40,843 nucleotides of DNA, taken from UBA9630 sp043725085. GTDB taxonomy: Bacteria; Patescibacteriota; Minisyncoccia; Moranbacterales; UBA2206. Where the stretch lies: contig JAYSLY010000043.1 of the NCBI GenBank assembly GCA_043725085.1, forward strand, positions 1 to 40,843. Reading direction: 5' to 3'. The notes under the pieces were generated by a model. The model worked only from the letters and a program-made list of their open reading frames with translations, searched no databases and had not been told where the DNA came from. Both the position numbers and the translations under genes were made by a program. Positions 9,100 to 17,044 of the stretch are shown piece after piece. How positions within the stretch are numbered: position 1 is the first letter of the stretch; each line of letters begins with the position of its first letter.

Positions 9100-10101
9100 T
9101 TATTCAATCACTTCCATCTCCACCGGTACCATTTTTATCTTCACAACTTTCGTGGAAGTCAGTATCCAAAAAATGAAACTGATGAAATAGACTATTATCC
9201 TTAGCAAAAATGCACCGAGAGAAAGCACTGTCAAAAACAAAACTGCCGCCATACCAATAGGCACGGCTGGAAAATTTCCGTTCGCATAGTCCGGCGAAAC
9301 CAGACTCTGCAGTTTTTGATTCATGATTTCCGTAAGCACATCAGACACTTTTTCCGCTCCTGTCAATTTTCGATTAGCCATTGTTCCCAGTTGCTCTCTT
9401 CCTGCTTCCAAGATTTTTTGTTTTCGAATCTCCTCAATTTTTTGCAAATTAACCAGAGAAATTGCTTGACTGCTCTGGGCCAAATTAAGAAGCTCTGTTT
9501 CGTCACCAGTAGCCTGGCTATCTTGATAGTTTTGCAAAATCATTTGATCAACCGTTAAGTTCTTGTCACTCAATTTTTGCAAATCAGGATTAAGCTGATA
9601 GAGAATTTGCCGTGCCCAACTATTTTCCAAAATCACACCGGCATCAAAAGCAGGCAATTTCAAAAGTCCCACTGCTTTAGCTTGAAAATAATATTGACTG
9701 GAAATGACAAGCGCTAAGGCAAACAAAAAAGAAACCTTTCCCATGCGCAAAGTTTTCGGCAGATGCAGCTTTACGTTCTGACCCAAATCAGTTCTAATTT
9801 GCCGATAGGAAATAAACAGTAAGCCTGCGGAGACAAATAAAATAAGCGCGTGCCACAAGGTGTGCACAAAAATTAAACTGAAAAAAAGTCCAAGCACAAT
9901 TGAAAGAATTGACCAAATTTTTTCTGGCACAATGACAAATTCCAGCGAATATATTATGTACAAAAAAGAAAACCAAATCGCCGGAACCAGCCAAACGCTG
10001 GAGCTTGCAACCGTGATGGCATTACTGACGGAAAACCAAGCAAAAAAAGCCGCCAAAAGCGAGAGAAAAAATAGCGAGAACTTGAGAATATTTTTTTGCA
10101 T
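9100..10101 (-). CDS. Polytopic membrane protein of unknown function
   Basis: This 333-residue protein has about five hydrophobic helices in the first 140 residues, a mostly polar helical domain (about 145-275, rich in Gln, Leu and Lys), and two more hydrophobic helices near 280-320, ending in a short charged tail. I recognise no catalytic motif and no family. The gene has its own TATAAT-type promoter and a short leader, and ends just before the dnaJ operator, so the two are probably separate transcripts. Function unknown; the large loop between membrane bundles could be an extracytoplasmic or cytoplasmic sensor or scaffold. Confidence 0.8.
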   Translation of the reverse strand: MQKNILKFSLFFLSLLAAFFAWFSVSNAITVASSSVWLVPAIWFSFLYIIYSLEFVIVPEKIWSILSIVLGLFFSLIFVHTLWHALILFVSAGLLFISYRQIRTDLGQNVKLHLPKTLRMGKVSFLFALALVISSQYYFQAKAVGLLKLPAFDAGVILENSWARQILYQLNPDLQKLSDKNLTVDQMILQNYQDSQATGDETELLNLAQSSQAISLVNLQKIEEIRKQKILEAGREQLGTMANRKLTGAEKVSDVLTEIMNQKLQSLVSPDYANGNFPAVPIGMAAVLFLTVLSLGAFLLRIIVYFISFIFWILTSTKVVKIKMVPVEMEVIE

Positions 10102-10116
10102 TTTTTGTTTTGACTG

Positions 10117-10147
10117 ATTATACTCACAGCTTAGCAGAATTTAGCAA
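10117..10147 (-). promoter_or_regulatory. Probable promoter of the 9100-10101 membrane-protein gene
   Basis: A perfect TATAAT (minus strand, 10117-10122) lies 16 bases before the ATG. TTGCTA at 10142-10147 is the best -35, with a long 19-base spacer. The predicted leader is only about nine bases. Confidence 0.45.
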
Positions 10148-10160
10148 TTTCATAAAGTCC

Positions 10161-10189
10161 TTGCTAGTAAAGTTTTTTTATGTTAATAC
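10161..10189 (+). promoter_or_regulatory. Probable promoter of the 10247-10546 gene
   Basis: TTGCTA (10161-10166), 17 bases, TAATAC (10184-10189), divergent from the neighbouring promoter. The predicted start near 10196 gives a leader of about 50 bases to the TTG start. Confidence 0.5.
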
Positions 10190-10246
10190 TAGTGTATGTA
10201 AAAAATGAATCTGTTTTTTATAAACCCAAAAAAGGAGGGTCCGCCA

Positions 10247-10546
10247 TTGTCAGAACCAAAAAATAAAAACTCAAAAGAATGGCTCGAATGGGCACTGAGA
10301 GAAAAGGGCAAGTTTAATCCAATATTTTTTGAGCAATCCATCAAGCGTGGGCTCGATCTGGTGGTCCTCAGAAATTATCTGGACGCGCTAGAAAAAAATG
10401 GGGCCGGAGATGAATTTTCCGATGCACTGCTAAAGGGATACGACTTCAACACTATATCCCTAAAAGTCGCCTTCAATAACATGCTTGATCTGGGCATACT
10501 CCGAGCATATATTGACTGCCTGGAAAAAGAAATGATACCGACTTAA
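10247..10546 (+). CDS. Small soluble protein of unknown function
   Basis: The product is 99 residues from a TTG start at 10247. This start is chosen because AAGGAGG lies eight bases upstream, inside the longer frame from the ATG at 10205, which itself has no ribosome site. The protein is helical and charged, with repeated Leu-rich amphipathic stretches (for example RNYLDALEK and RAYIDCLEK), which look like two copies of a short helical unit about 46 residues apart. No transmembrane segment or known motif is seen. It is a single-gene transcript: its own promoter lies upstream and a very strong terminator follows within 20 bases. Confidence 0.7.
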   Translation: MSEPKNKNSKEWLEWALREKGKFNPIFFEQSIKRGLDLVVLRNYLDALEKNGAGDEFSDALLKGYDFNTISLKVAFNNMLDLGILRAYIDCLEKEMIPT

Positions 10547-10565
10547 CAGATGCTAGCAGCCGCTC

Positions 10566-10607
10566 CACGGCAAGCTCAAAGAAATCTTGAGCTTGCCGTG
10601 TTTTTTT
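10566..10607 (+). terminator. Strong Rho-independent terminator
   Basis: A perfect 14-bp stem (10566-10579 with 10587-10600), a 7-base loop and seven T's (10601-10607). It ends the transcript of the 99-residue gene and is one of the strongest terminators in the window. Confidence 0.93.
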
Positions 10608-10668
10608 ACCAAAAAATAAATACGCCTTTGATGATTTTTATGCTAAAATAAAGTTGCAAAAAACATGT

Positions 10669-10685
10669 GACTTACGCATAAGCCC
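10669..10685 (+). repeat. Solitary copy of the GACTTACGC inverted-repeat end
   Basis: GACTTACGCATAAGCCC differs at one position from the left end of the 138-base element at 31281-31418. No matching inverted copy is found nearby, so this looks like a remnant or an independent palindrome-like site. It lies in the leader of the phospholipase D gene. Confidence 0.5.
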
Positions 10686-10758
10686 TAAACATACAAAAAA
10701 TAAAATTAAGTTACTATTCGGCAAAAAAGAAAAGAAGAAAATAAAAGCTTAATTCAAA

Positions 10759-11793
10759 ATGAAATACCGCCTTCACACAACTTCACAAAAAGCCTGGGAC
10801 GCGATGCTCGATGCGATTGATAGCGCCCAAAAATCAATCTACATAGAGATTTATATTTTTCTTGATGACACAAAAAAGAGCCATGATTTTATTGGAAAAT
10901 TAAGAGCCAAGGCTCGTTCCGGCGTGCGCGTCATCATTATCGCAGATGCCTATGGCAGCAAACTCCTGAAAGACGAAGTTGCCAAAACTATTACCAAATC
11001 AGGTATTGAGTTTATTTTTTTCAGTCATTGGCTTCGCCACATTCACCGCAAAATTCTTATTGTTGACGAAAAAGTCGCTTTCATTGGAGGCGTGAACATT
11101 GGTCGACGTTTCAGAAATTGGTCAGACCTCCAGCTGCAGTTGCGCGGCAGAATCGTGAAAAGAATCTTGCAATCTTTTGCCTATACCTACGCGATGGCTG
11201 GCGGAAAAAACAAAAAAATTCTCATCTATCGCCAAAGAAAACTTGTCAGTAAGTTGCGGTTTTGGCTCTTGGATCACTGGCCAACTAAAAATATCCACAC
11301 ACTCAAAAATCATTATGTTGAGAAAATTTCCGGTGCAAAAAAATCCATCCAAATCGCCACCCCCTATTTCACTCCCCCGCGTTGGCTGATTTCGCTCCTG
11401 GACGATGCGCTAAGACGCGGCGTAGCGATAGAGATAATGATTCCCAGAAAAGTTGACTGGCGTATCATGAATCTTTTGAATTATCGCTACATGCACAGTC
11501 TTCACAACTTAGGCATAAAATTTTATCTTTCAAAAACAATGAACCACTCCAAACTGCTTGTCATCGACAAAGAAGAAGGTCTTATTGGTTCGCAAAATAT
11601 GGATATGTTTTCCTTTACCCTAAACGCCGAGGTTGGAATTTTTTTCCGCGAAAAAAACTTGCTCAAAGAACTTGAGCAAGTTATTCTAGACTGGAAAAAA
11701 CATTCGGTCCTTTTTCAGCCAAAGAGATATAAGATGAAAATCAGTGACTATTTTGTTCTCGCTTTTCTTAAAACTTTTCGCCCAATCCTCTAA
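10759..11793 (+). CDS. Phospholipase D family protein, cardiolipin-synthase-like
   Basis: Family members transfer phosphatidyl groups, for example joining two phosphatidylglycerols to make cardiolipin. Two complete HxKx4D motifs are visible: H96/K98/D103 (HRKILIVD) followed by IGGVNIG, and H263/K265/D270 (HSKLLVID) followed by IGSQNMD. At 344 residues it is shorter than E. coli ClsA and lacks the N-terminal membrane helices, so it resembles the ClsB/YmdC type. The ATG at 10759 lies at the natural start of the fold; there is no clear Shine-Dalgarno. It overlaps the converging DUF5666 gene by four bases. An extended -10 (TGCTAAAAT, 10641-10649) is a possible promoter. Exact substrate is not decided by sequence; a phospholipid role is the most likely. 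Confidence 0.85.
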   Translation: MKYRLHTTSQKAWDAMLDAIDSAQKSIYIEIYIFLDDTKKSHDFIGKLRAKARSGVRVIIIADAYGSKLLKDEVAKTITKSGIEFIFFSHWLRHIHRKILIVDEKVAFIGGVNIGRRFRNWSDLQLQLRGRIVKRILQSFAYTYAMAGGKNKKILIYRQRKLVSKLRFWLLDHWPTKNIHTLKNHYVEKISGAKKSIQIATPYFTPPRWLISLLDDALRRGVAIEIMIPRKVDWRIMNLLNYRYMHSLHNLGIKFYLSKTMNHSKLLVIDKEEGLIGSQNMDMFSFTLNAEVGIFFREKNLLKELEQVILDWKKHSVLFQPKRYKMKISDYFVLAFLKTFRPIL

Positions 11794-12242
11794 TTTTTTT
11801 GGTCTGGCTGAGCAGGTCTGATTTGAATACTATCTGCGGCAATGCTACCGTCCGGACTCGCGTTGCCACTCACCATCACGTCTTGACCGACATTCAAATC
11901 TGTCGAGGTGTCAGCGACCGTCTTTCCGACATTTGTCGAGCCGGAATAATAGACAATTTTTGAGCTGCCATCTCGAGTTTTGATTGTGATGCTTGTATCG
12001 TCTTTGGAAATAATTTGCCCGTTGGAAAATCCGCCGGCGCCCATGCCGCCTGGTCCGCGTTGGCCACGCTGTCCACCACTATTGTCCGCGCTGCTGCCGC
12101 TGCCATTTCCCCTGCCTTGTCTCGCCTGCGCTGCAACGCTGGCAGCCTTGCTTGTTCCATATTGCATCCCGCCATAAAACATTCCTCCGGCGACAATAAT
12201 TATGATGCCGATCATTGTTATAATGTGCTTTTTTCTATTCAT
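11790..12242 (-). CDS. Membrane-anchored DUF5666-type protein (last gene of efflux operon)
   Basis: The 150-residue product has one N-terminal helix (about 7-27), a Gly/Arg/Ser-rich linker (about 40-72) and a C-terminal small beta domain: GQIISKDDTSITIKTRDG, then VGQDVMVSG, then GSIAADSIQIRP. This pattern (a short OB-like domain with repeated strand motifs) matches DUF5666. It is homologous to the second DUF5666 protein in the same operon (15405-15971); both share the order G-I-S-x-x-D-S-I/L, then G-x-I-A-A-D-x-I. The domain probably sits outside the membrane. Function is unknown; close linkage to the MacAB-like genes suggests a part of, or sensor for, that transporter. The gene lies 48 bases after the permease gene. 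Confidence 0.75.
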   Translation of the reverse strand: MNRKKHIITMIGIIIIVAGGMFYGGMQYGTSKAASVAAQARQGRGNGSGSSADNSGGQRGQRGPGGMGAGGFSNGQIISKDDTSITIKTRDGSSKIVYYSGSTNVGKTVADTSTDLNVGQDVMVSGNASPDGSIAADSIQIRPAQPDQKN

Positions 12243-12290
12243 TGTTTTATATTTATTAAATTAAATTATGAATTTCCTGCAATCAATAAA

Positions 12291-13505
12291 CTACTCATAT
12301 CTCAAAGCTTCGATTGGACTCAAATTTGCCGCTCTTCTCGCCGGATAAAATCCGAAAATAATCCCCACTCCGGCCGAAACACCAAAAGCCAATATCACGG
12401 TTGAAGGAGATACTTGCGTTGTTATTCCCGCGAATTTAGTCACCGCGAGAGACGCCAACCAGCCAAGTAAAACACCAACAGCGCCACCTAAAAATGTTAG
12501 CACCACCGCTTCAGATAAAAACTGCAAATTAACATATATTTTCTTAATCCCAACCGCTTTTCGCAAGCCAATCTCGCGCGTTCTTTCTGTCACTGTTGTG
12601 AGCATCATATTCATAATCCCGATTCCACCCACCAGAAGTGAGATTCCGGCAATGGAAGCCAAAAGAATCGTGAATGTGCCCGTGATACTTGAGGCTGTCG
12701 CAATAATATCCGCTTGATTAATCGTACTGAAATCCGCTTGAGTTGGATCAGAGATGCCGTGTCTTTGCAAAAGCAAGTCGGTCAAATCACTTTGGACGGT
12801 TGGCAAAATAGTTGAGTCCTGAGCAGACACGCCAATCGTTGTGACATAAGTATCACCCGATAGATAATGTTGCGCCGTAGAAAGTGGAACATAGACCGCG
12901 TCATCAGCATTATTAAAACCCGTTCCGCCTTTAGTAACAGTAAGGCCAATCACCTGAAAATCAATATTCTTAATTCTAATCGTTTGTCCTGTCGGATCGA
13001 CATCCGCACCAAATAAGTCATCGCGCACACCGGGACCAATGACGGCAACTTTTGCAGAAGTCTGATTTTGATAATCTGTCAGAAAAGTTCCAAAGTCTAT
13101 TGTCACATTTCTCACATCAGCATAGCTTGGCACTGTGCCGGTAATTTGCGTGTTTGTGTTGTTGCCTTTGGCTGTCACTTGATAACGATGCGTATCTTCC
13201 GGCGCCACGCCAACAACATTTTGCACCTCACTTGCAATCGCATTCGCATCCTCCAGTTTCAGCGACTGCGCACTGCCCTGCCCGGCACTGACACCAGCCG
13301 TCCTTTGCGCACCGGGAGTAACAATAATCAAATTAGATCCAATAGATTGAATTCGCGCTTGAATAGAAGCTTGCGATCCCTGGCCAATTGCCACCATCGT
13401 AATTACTGAAGCAATTCCAATCACAATTCCTAAAATCGTCAGTCCCGATCGAACCTTGTTTCCCGCCAACGACCAAATTGTTTCGCTAAATAAATCCCTA
13501 ATCAT
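12291..13505 (-). CDS. MacB-like ABC transporter permease
   Basis: The 404-residue product has the MacB/FtsX layout: N-terminal helix (about 17-42, with NKVRSGLTILGIVIG), a large extracytoplasmic MacB-PCD domain (about 45-270), then three helices (about 275-400) carrying the usual IGIMNMML and ERTREIGLRKAVG signatures and the ending SPIEALRYE. In this family conformational change of the outer domain, driven by a separate ATPase, moves substrates such as antibiotics, peptides or lipoproteins. Its ATG overlaps the ATPase stop as ATGA, so the two are translated together. The nucleotide-binding domain is a separate protein, unlike E. coli MacB where it is fused. Substrate unknown. Confidence 0.9.
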   Translation of the reverse strand: MIRDLFSETIWSLAGNKVRSGLTILGIVIGIASVITMVAIGQGSQASIQARIQSIGSNLIIVTPGAQRTAGVSAGQGSAQSLKLEDANAIASEVQNVVGVAPEDTHRYQVTAKGNNTNTQITGTVPSYADVRNVTIDFGTFLTDYQNQTSAKVAVIGPGVRDDLFGADVDPTGQTIRIKNIDFQVIGLTVTKGGTGFNNADDAVYVPLSTAQHYLSGDTYVTTIGVSAQDSTILPTVQSDLTDLLLQRHGISDPTQADFSTINQADIIATASSITGTFTILLASIAGISLLVGGIGIMNMMLTTVTERTREIGLRKAVGIKKIYVNLQFLSEAVVLTFLGGAVGVLLGWLASLAVTKFAGITTQVSPSTVILAFGVSAGVGIIFGFYPARRAANLSPIEALRYE

Positions 13506-14182
13506 TTCTTTTTTATATCTGATTCAATTAGTCCATCTCGGATGGTGATTATTCTTTTGGCAAAGTTGGCAATTTCCTGTTCATGCGTAATAAGCACGAT
13601 TGTGTGTCCATTCGCATTCAAATCCAAAAATGTCTGCATTACCACGTGACTGGTTTTTGTATCCAAATTTCCCGTCGGCTCATCGGCCAAAATAATGGAA
13701 GGGCTATTGATGAGCGATCTCGCAATTGCCACTCTTTGCATCTGTCCGCCGGACAATTGGTTGGAAAGATTATTAAATTTACTTTCTTCCATACCTGCAT
13801 ATTTCAAAGCTTCCCGCGCCCGCTTCTCGCGTTCTTTTTTTGTTGTATCACTGAAAAGTAACGGCAAGGTCACGTTACGCAGCACCGTAGTTCTTGGCAA
13901 TAAATTAAAAGACTGAAAGACAAAACCGATCTTGTCGCGACGCAATTGGGAAAGTTCATCGTCATTTAATTTTGAAACCTCTTTGCCGTCAAGAAAATAC
14001 TCCCCGCTTGTGGGAGTATCAAGTGCGCCCAAAATATGCATGAGGGAGGACTTGCCACTGCCGGATGGCCCGATGATTGCCACAAACTCACCCTTCTCAA
14101 TCTTAAAAGTGATCCCGCAAACAGCCTGGGTCTCCACATCACCATTAACATATGTTTTGCTTAGATTCCTACATTCAATCAT
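13502..14182 (-). CDS. ABC transporter ATPase, MacB/LolD type
   Basis: All motifs of an active ABC ATPase are present in 226 residues: Walker A GPSGSGKSS (38-46), Q-loop near Q90, signature LSGGQ (143-147), Walker B IILADEP (163-169) and switch histidine H200. The sequence belongs to the LolD/MacB/FtsE branch that pairs with MacB-fold permeases, which is what follows with a 4-base ATGA overlap. Its TGA stop at the family's usual length is evidence that UGA is a stop codon in this organism. It follows the HlyD-like gene after a 72-base gap that contains an inverted-repeat element. Confidence 0.95.
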   Translation of the reverse strand: MIECRNLSKTYVNGDVETQAVCGITFKIEKGEFVAIIGPSGSGKSSLMHILGALDTPTSGEYFLDGKEVSKLNDDELSQLRRDKIGFVFQSFNLLPRTTVLRNVTLPLLFSDTTKKEREKRAREALKYAGMEESKFNNLSNQLSGGQMQRVAIARSLINSPSIILADEPTGNLDTKTSHVVMQTFLDLNANGHTIVLITHEQEIANFAKRIITIRDGLIESDIKKK

Positions 14183-14192
14183 ACAAAATTAT

Positions 14193-14241
14193 GACTTACG
14201 CGTTTGCTCGAGTCAGCCGCATGAGATGAAACGCGTAACTC
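14193..14241. repeat. Intergenic inverted-repeat element, GACTTACGCGTTT type
   Basis: GACTTACGCGTTT (14193-14205) is matched by its inverted copy at 14229-14241 with one mismatch, separated by 23 bases. It fills the gap between the ABC ATPase and the HlyD-like gene inside one operon, so it should form a hairpin in the mRNA. It shares its ends with the elements at 16392-16453 and 31281-31418. Confidence 0.65.
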
Positions 14242-14254
14242 CTAAAATATATTT

Positions 14255-15400
14255 TTAGCCTCCAAGTCTACCACCGCCAATACCGGGAAGTCTCGCCCCT
14301 CCTTGGCTTGAATTATTCGTAGTTGCATTTGGATTGATCGTCCGCGTGACGACTTGATCGCCCACACTAAGACCACTCACGATTTCCGTATCAGTATTAT
14401 TAACTGCTCCGGTTTGGATCGTAACTTGTTCGGGCGAAGATCCTCCGCTATTCAAAACCTCCACATAACTATTATTGCCTTGTTTTTTCACTGCACTATT
14501 TGGCACAACAATTACATCTTGTTTCACTCCGGTAATAATTGATGCGGAAACGCTCATTCCCGGTTTAATCCGTGAGTCAAGTGCATCAAAATTGATTGTG
14601 GCGTTATACGTCACCACGCCTTGTGTAATTGTTCCCAGAGAGTCTAATTTTTCCACCTTTCCTGAGGCGCTAAGGCCTGCTACGGAGTTAAAAGTCATCA
14701 TCACTTTTTGTCCGATTTGCACATTTGGCATATCAACTTCATTGATCTGAACTTGAGCTTTCATCGTGCCAAGATCTCCAATAATCATTGGAACAGTTCT
14801 TGAACTTCCCGAAGAAAGCTTGGAAAGATCGTCACCATTCTTGACATTCACCGCATTAACTGTGCCGTCGATTGGCGCTGTCACTTTTCGTTTTGCCGCA
14901 TCAGAAAGTTGATTTTGATAGTCCGCCTGAGAAACCGCTAAATCTTGCTCGGCCACATCAATCGCATGATCATCAAGCGCCACCTGATCTTTGTTTATTT
15001 TTTTTGGATTAAGTTTATATGCAGCCTGATCTTTTTTCTTGTTATATTTTTGATCATCAACCGCTTTTTTCGCTTGCGCGGAACTAGCAGCCGATTTTGC
15101 CGCATTTACCCCCAACTGATCATTGACGATATTGAAAAGTAATTGCCCTTTTTTTACCTGATCGCCAATCTTCACGGAAAGATTAGCTACGGTACCGACA
15201 ATTGTCGGGTCGATATTTTCACTTTGATCCACAACAACATTGCCGGAACCGGAAACAGAGCTTGTCAATGTTCCCTTTTGCACCGCCGTTGTTTTGTAGG
15301 TGATAGCAGTACTGGCAGTATGAGTCTTTTTATACCAGAAGTAACCACCGCCAATAACAAGCAGGATGACAAGAGTAATATAGCTTTTTTTCATTTTCAT
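14255..15400 (-). CDS. HlyD/MacA-like periplasmic adaptor of the efflux system
   Basis: The 381-residue product has an N-terminal helix (ILLVIGGGYFWY, about 8-22 from the chosen start), a lipoyl/barrel-sandwich half (GTVANLSVKIGDQVKKGQLLF), a helical hairpin rich in Ala, Lys and Gln, the second lipoyl half (VTAPIDGTVNAVNVKNGD), then beta-barrel domains. That is the membrane-fusion protein order. The C-terminus is Gly/Asn-rich. The ATG at 15398-15400, four bases past the stop of the upstream gene, is preferred to an upstream start that would overlap it. MacA normally joins MacB to an outer-membrane channel; no channel gene is seen and this lineage is thought to lack an outer membrane, so here it may act as an ATPase cofactor or an extracytoplasmic scaffold (inference). 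Confidence 0.88.
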   Translation of the reverse strand: MKMKKSYITLVILLVIGGGYFWYKKTHTASTAITYKTTAVQKGTLTSSVSGSGNVVVDQSENIDPTIVGTVANLSVKIGDQVKKGQLLFNIVNDQLGVNAAKSAASSAQAKKAVDDQKYNKKKDQAAYKLNPKKINKDQVALDDHAIDVAEQDLAVSQADYQNQLSDAAKRKVTAPIDGTVNAVNVKNGDDLSKLSSGSSRTVPMIIGDLGTMKAQVQINEVDMPNVQIGQKVMMTFNSVAGLSASGKVEKLDSLGTITQGVVTYNATINFDALDSRIKPGMSVSASIITGVKQDVIVVPNSAVKKQGNNSYVEVLNSGGSSPEQVTIQTGAVNNTDTEIVSGLSVGDQVVTRTINPNATTNNSSQGGARLPGIGGGRLGG

Positions 15401-15404
15401 AGAA

Positions 15405-15971
15405 TTAATTATTGCTATTATTAGTACTGCCGGAACTATTATTGCTACTATTTTCCGAAGCATTATTAGGCATGGCAGGAAAAACTCGAATTAAATCAGC
15501 CGCAATGACACCCTGATCATTGGGAGTACCCATTACCACAATATGATCATTAGCTTTAAGATCAGTAATCTTAAGATCGCTTGCTCGATTTTTGATAATA
15601 GTTTTATCTGAAACAGTCACAGTATTTTCCTTATTGTCACGATCCTTCACAATTAAACTATCATTTGAAATGGAGACTATCGCACCAGCCAGCCCGTGCG
15701 CGTTACGAAAACCCCGCCCTTCAATGTCTCGAGGGATATCCATCATTCCGCCACGATTATCATTATTTCCCATCATCGGAACATTTCCCGGTCCAAAACC
15801 CATAAAATTTCGTTCGTAGTTTTGCCCCCACTGATAGGAAAATTTTGCTTTGTGCAATCCCACCACCACTCCGCCGGCAAAACTGATAAAAGCAATGAGA
15901 AAAACACCCACTATGCCAGCGGCTAGCTTAAACTTTCTCGACTTGATCATTTCCTTCGCATTGATTTCCAT
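15405..15971 (-). CDS. Membrane-anchored DUF5666-type protein (paralogue upstream of adaptor)
   Basis: From the ATG at 15969-15971 the product is 188 residues: a basic start, one helix (AAGIVGVFLIAFISFAGGVV), a Met/Gly/Asn/Arg-rich linker, a DUF5666-like domain (GAIVSISNDSLIVKDRD ... DLKANDHIVVMG ... GVIAADLIRVFP) and an Asn/Ser tail. It is the paralogue of the 11790-12242 protein, so one copy lies on each side of the MacAB-like genes. Spacing is four bases on each side (upstream stop at 15976, downstream start at 15400), which points to one tightly coupled transcript. Role unknown; a partner or sensor of the transporter is the simplest idea. Confidence 0.75.
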   Translation of the reverse strand: MEINAKEMIKSRKFKLAAGIVGVFLIAFISFAGGVVVGLHKAKFSYQWGQNYERNFMGFGPGNVPMMGNNDNRGGMMDIPRDIEGRGFRNAHGLAGAIVSISNDSLIVKDRDNKENTVTVSDKTIIKNRASDLKITDLKANDHIVVMGTPNDQGVIAADLIRVFPAMPNNASENSSNNSSGSTNNSNN

Positions 15972-15975
15972 ATAT

Positions 15976-16380
15976 TTAGATATACTTATGTTTATAACAA
16001 GCTTTATTAGCAAAATAAAAATCGGCTGAAACTAGCATAATAAAAACGGGTACTAAAAATATGATCACGTGCATCGTTGGAAAAGTTTCCAAAAGTGACA
16101 AAGAATAGGTATCCCAGTTTTTTGCGACAACAGCGATATCGGAGAAAGCCAAAGAAAGCATCGCCCAAAATTCCGATTGCAAGAAAGCTTGCCCAAAATA
16201 TATTCCTGCCAAAACAGCCAGGAGAAATGAGCTGCCAAGACCAAAATAGGACAAAATCAGCTGTCTTTTAGCCTTTCTGATTTTTTCTTTTTCGATTTTG
16301 GCGAAAATAAAACCACACAGATTGATCGGTGGGTTCAACTCACAGACACCCTCGCATAATTGTCTTAGCTTTTTGCTCAT
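15976..16380 (-). CDS. Small membrane protein following the ECF sigma gene (possible anti-sigma factor)
   Basis: The 134-residue product has a cytoplasmic N-terminus of about 40 residues with three cysteines (LCEGVCELNPPINLC), a basic stretch, then about three hydrophobic helices. It sits directly downstream of an ECF sigma gene, the usual place of an anti-sigma factor, and a cytoplasmic N-terminal region plus membrane helices is the usual form of one. I see no recognisable zinc-binding anti-sigma (HxxxCxxC) motif, so this is inference from position. The gap to the sigma gene (97 bases) carries a long imperfect hairpin. Confidence 0.7.
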   Translation of the reverse strand: MSKKLRQLCEGVCELNPPINLCGFIFAKIEKEKIRKAKRQLILSYFGLGSSFLLAVLAGIYFGQAFLQSEFWAMLSLAFSDIAVVAKNWDTYSLSLLETFPTMHVIIFLVPVFIMLVSADFYFANKACYKHKYI

Positions 16381-16391
16381 AAAATATTTCA

Positions 16392-16453
16392 GAGACTTGC
16401 GCGTTTGAATTGCTATGAAAAATGAAAAACATAGAATTAAACGCGCATGTCTC
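16392..16453. repeat. Intergenic inverted-repeat element, GACTTGCGCGTTT type
   Basis: The left arm 16392-16417 (GAGACTTGCGCGTTTGAATT then GCTATG) pairs with the right arm 16430-16453, with one mismatch and two single-base bulges, around a 12-base A-rich loop. It lies between the sigma gene and the small membrane-protein gene. It would be a long mRNA hairpin and could lower read-through or protect an mRNA end. Confidence 0.7.
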
Positions 16454-16477
16454 AGGAGTAGTACGAATAAGATTCGC

Positions 16478-17038
16478 CTACGGGTGCATGAAAACTTCTT
16501 TGAGCGCCAGCAGTGCTCTTTGATGTTGACTTTTGATTGTATTATAGGGCAAATTAAGCGTTTTTGCGATTTCCGAAAGACTCAGGTCATCCTTGTAGCG
16601 TAAAAGTAGGATGGTCTCATGTTTTTTGGAAAGCTTTTTCAGCTTTTCTTCCAACTCTTTTGTTGATTCAATGCGTTCCAAAATTTCATCCGGCAGAGCC
16701 TTATCTTCAGCCATCTCTTCCAATCTATTATACCCTTCACTATTTTCAAAAAGAGAAAATGGCAAGGTTTTTTTCTTTTTCCAAAAATCTCGAGCGCTAT
16801 TTTTAGCAATCGCAAACAGCCATGTCTTGAAACTCTTTTCCCCATCAAACTTTCTAATATTCTTCCAGACTTTCAGAAAAGTTTCCTGCGTCAAATCGTC
16901 CGTCAACGGCGCATCACCCCCGGTCAGACGATAGAGAAAGTTATAAACCGCCTTCAGATGCCTCTTTATCAAAATTTCAAAAGCCGCATCGTCTCCGGAC
17001 AAAAAGTCCAAAATCAATTGTTGATCAGTTCGTTCCAT
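16478..17038 (-). CDS. ECF-type RNA polymerase sigma factor
   Basis: The 186-residue product has only regions 2 and 4, the extracytoplasmic-function form. Region 2 (about 22-90) holds DDLTQETFLKVWKNI and the RKFDGEKSFKTWLFAIAKN stretch that melts and binds -10 DNA. Region 4 (about 130-182) holds LLLRYKDDLSLSEIAKTL and the helix-turn-helix YNTIKSQHQRALLALKEV. It leads an operon of a membrane protein, two DUF5666 proteins and MacAB-like transport genes, so it probably controls envelope transport in answer to a surface signal (inference). Its promoter predicts a transcript starting on the A of the ATG, hence leaderless. Confidence 0.93.
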   Translation of the reverse strand: MERTDQQLILDFLSGDDAAFEILIKRHLKAVYNFLYRLTGGDAPLTDDLTQETFLKVWKNIRKFDGEKSFKTWLFAIAKNSARDFWKKKKTLPFSLFENSEGYNRLEEMAEDKALPDEILERIESTKELEEKLKKLSKKHETILLLRYKDDLSLSEIAKTLNLPYNTIKSQHQRALLALKEVFMHP

Positions 17039-17044
17039 AGACTA

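Noticed and set aside
12015..12404. Plus-strand frames antisense to the DUF5666 and permease genes
   Set aside because: They are Ala/Arg/Pro-rich mirrors of real genes without starts or ribosome sites.
13502..14182. Alternative genetic code (UGA as glycine), as in Gracilibacteria
   Set aside because: The ABC ATPase ends at a TGA at the normal length in an ATGA overlap, and no gene core needs UGA read-through.
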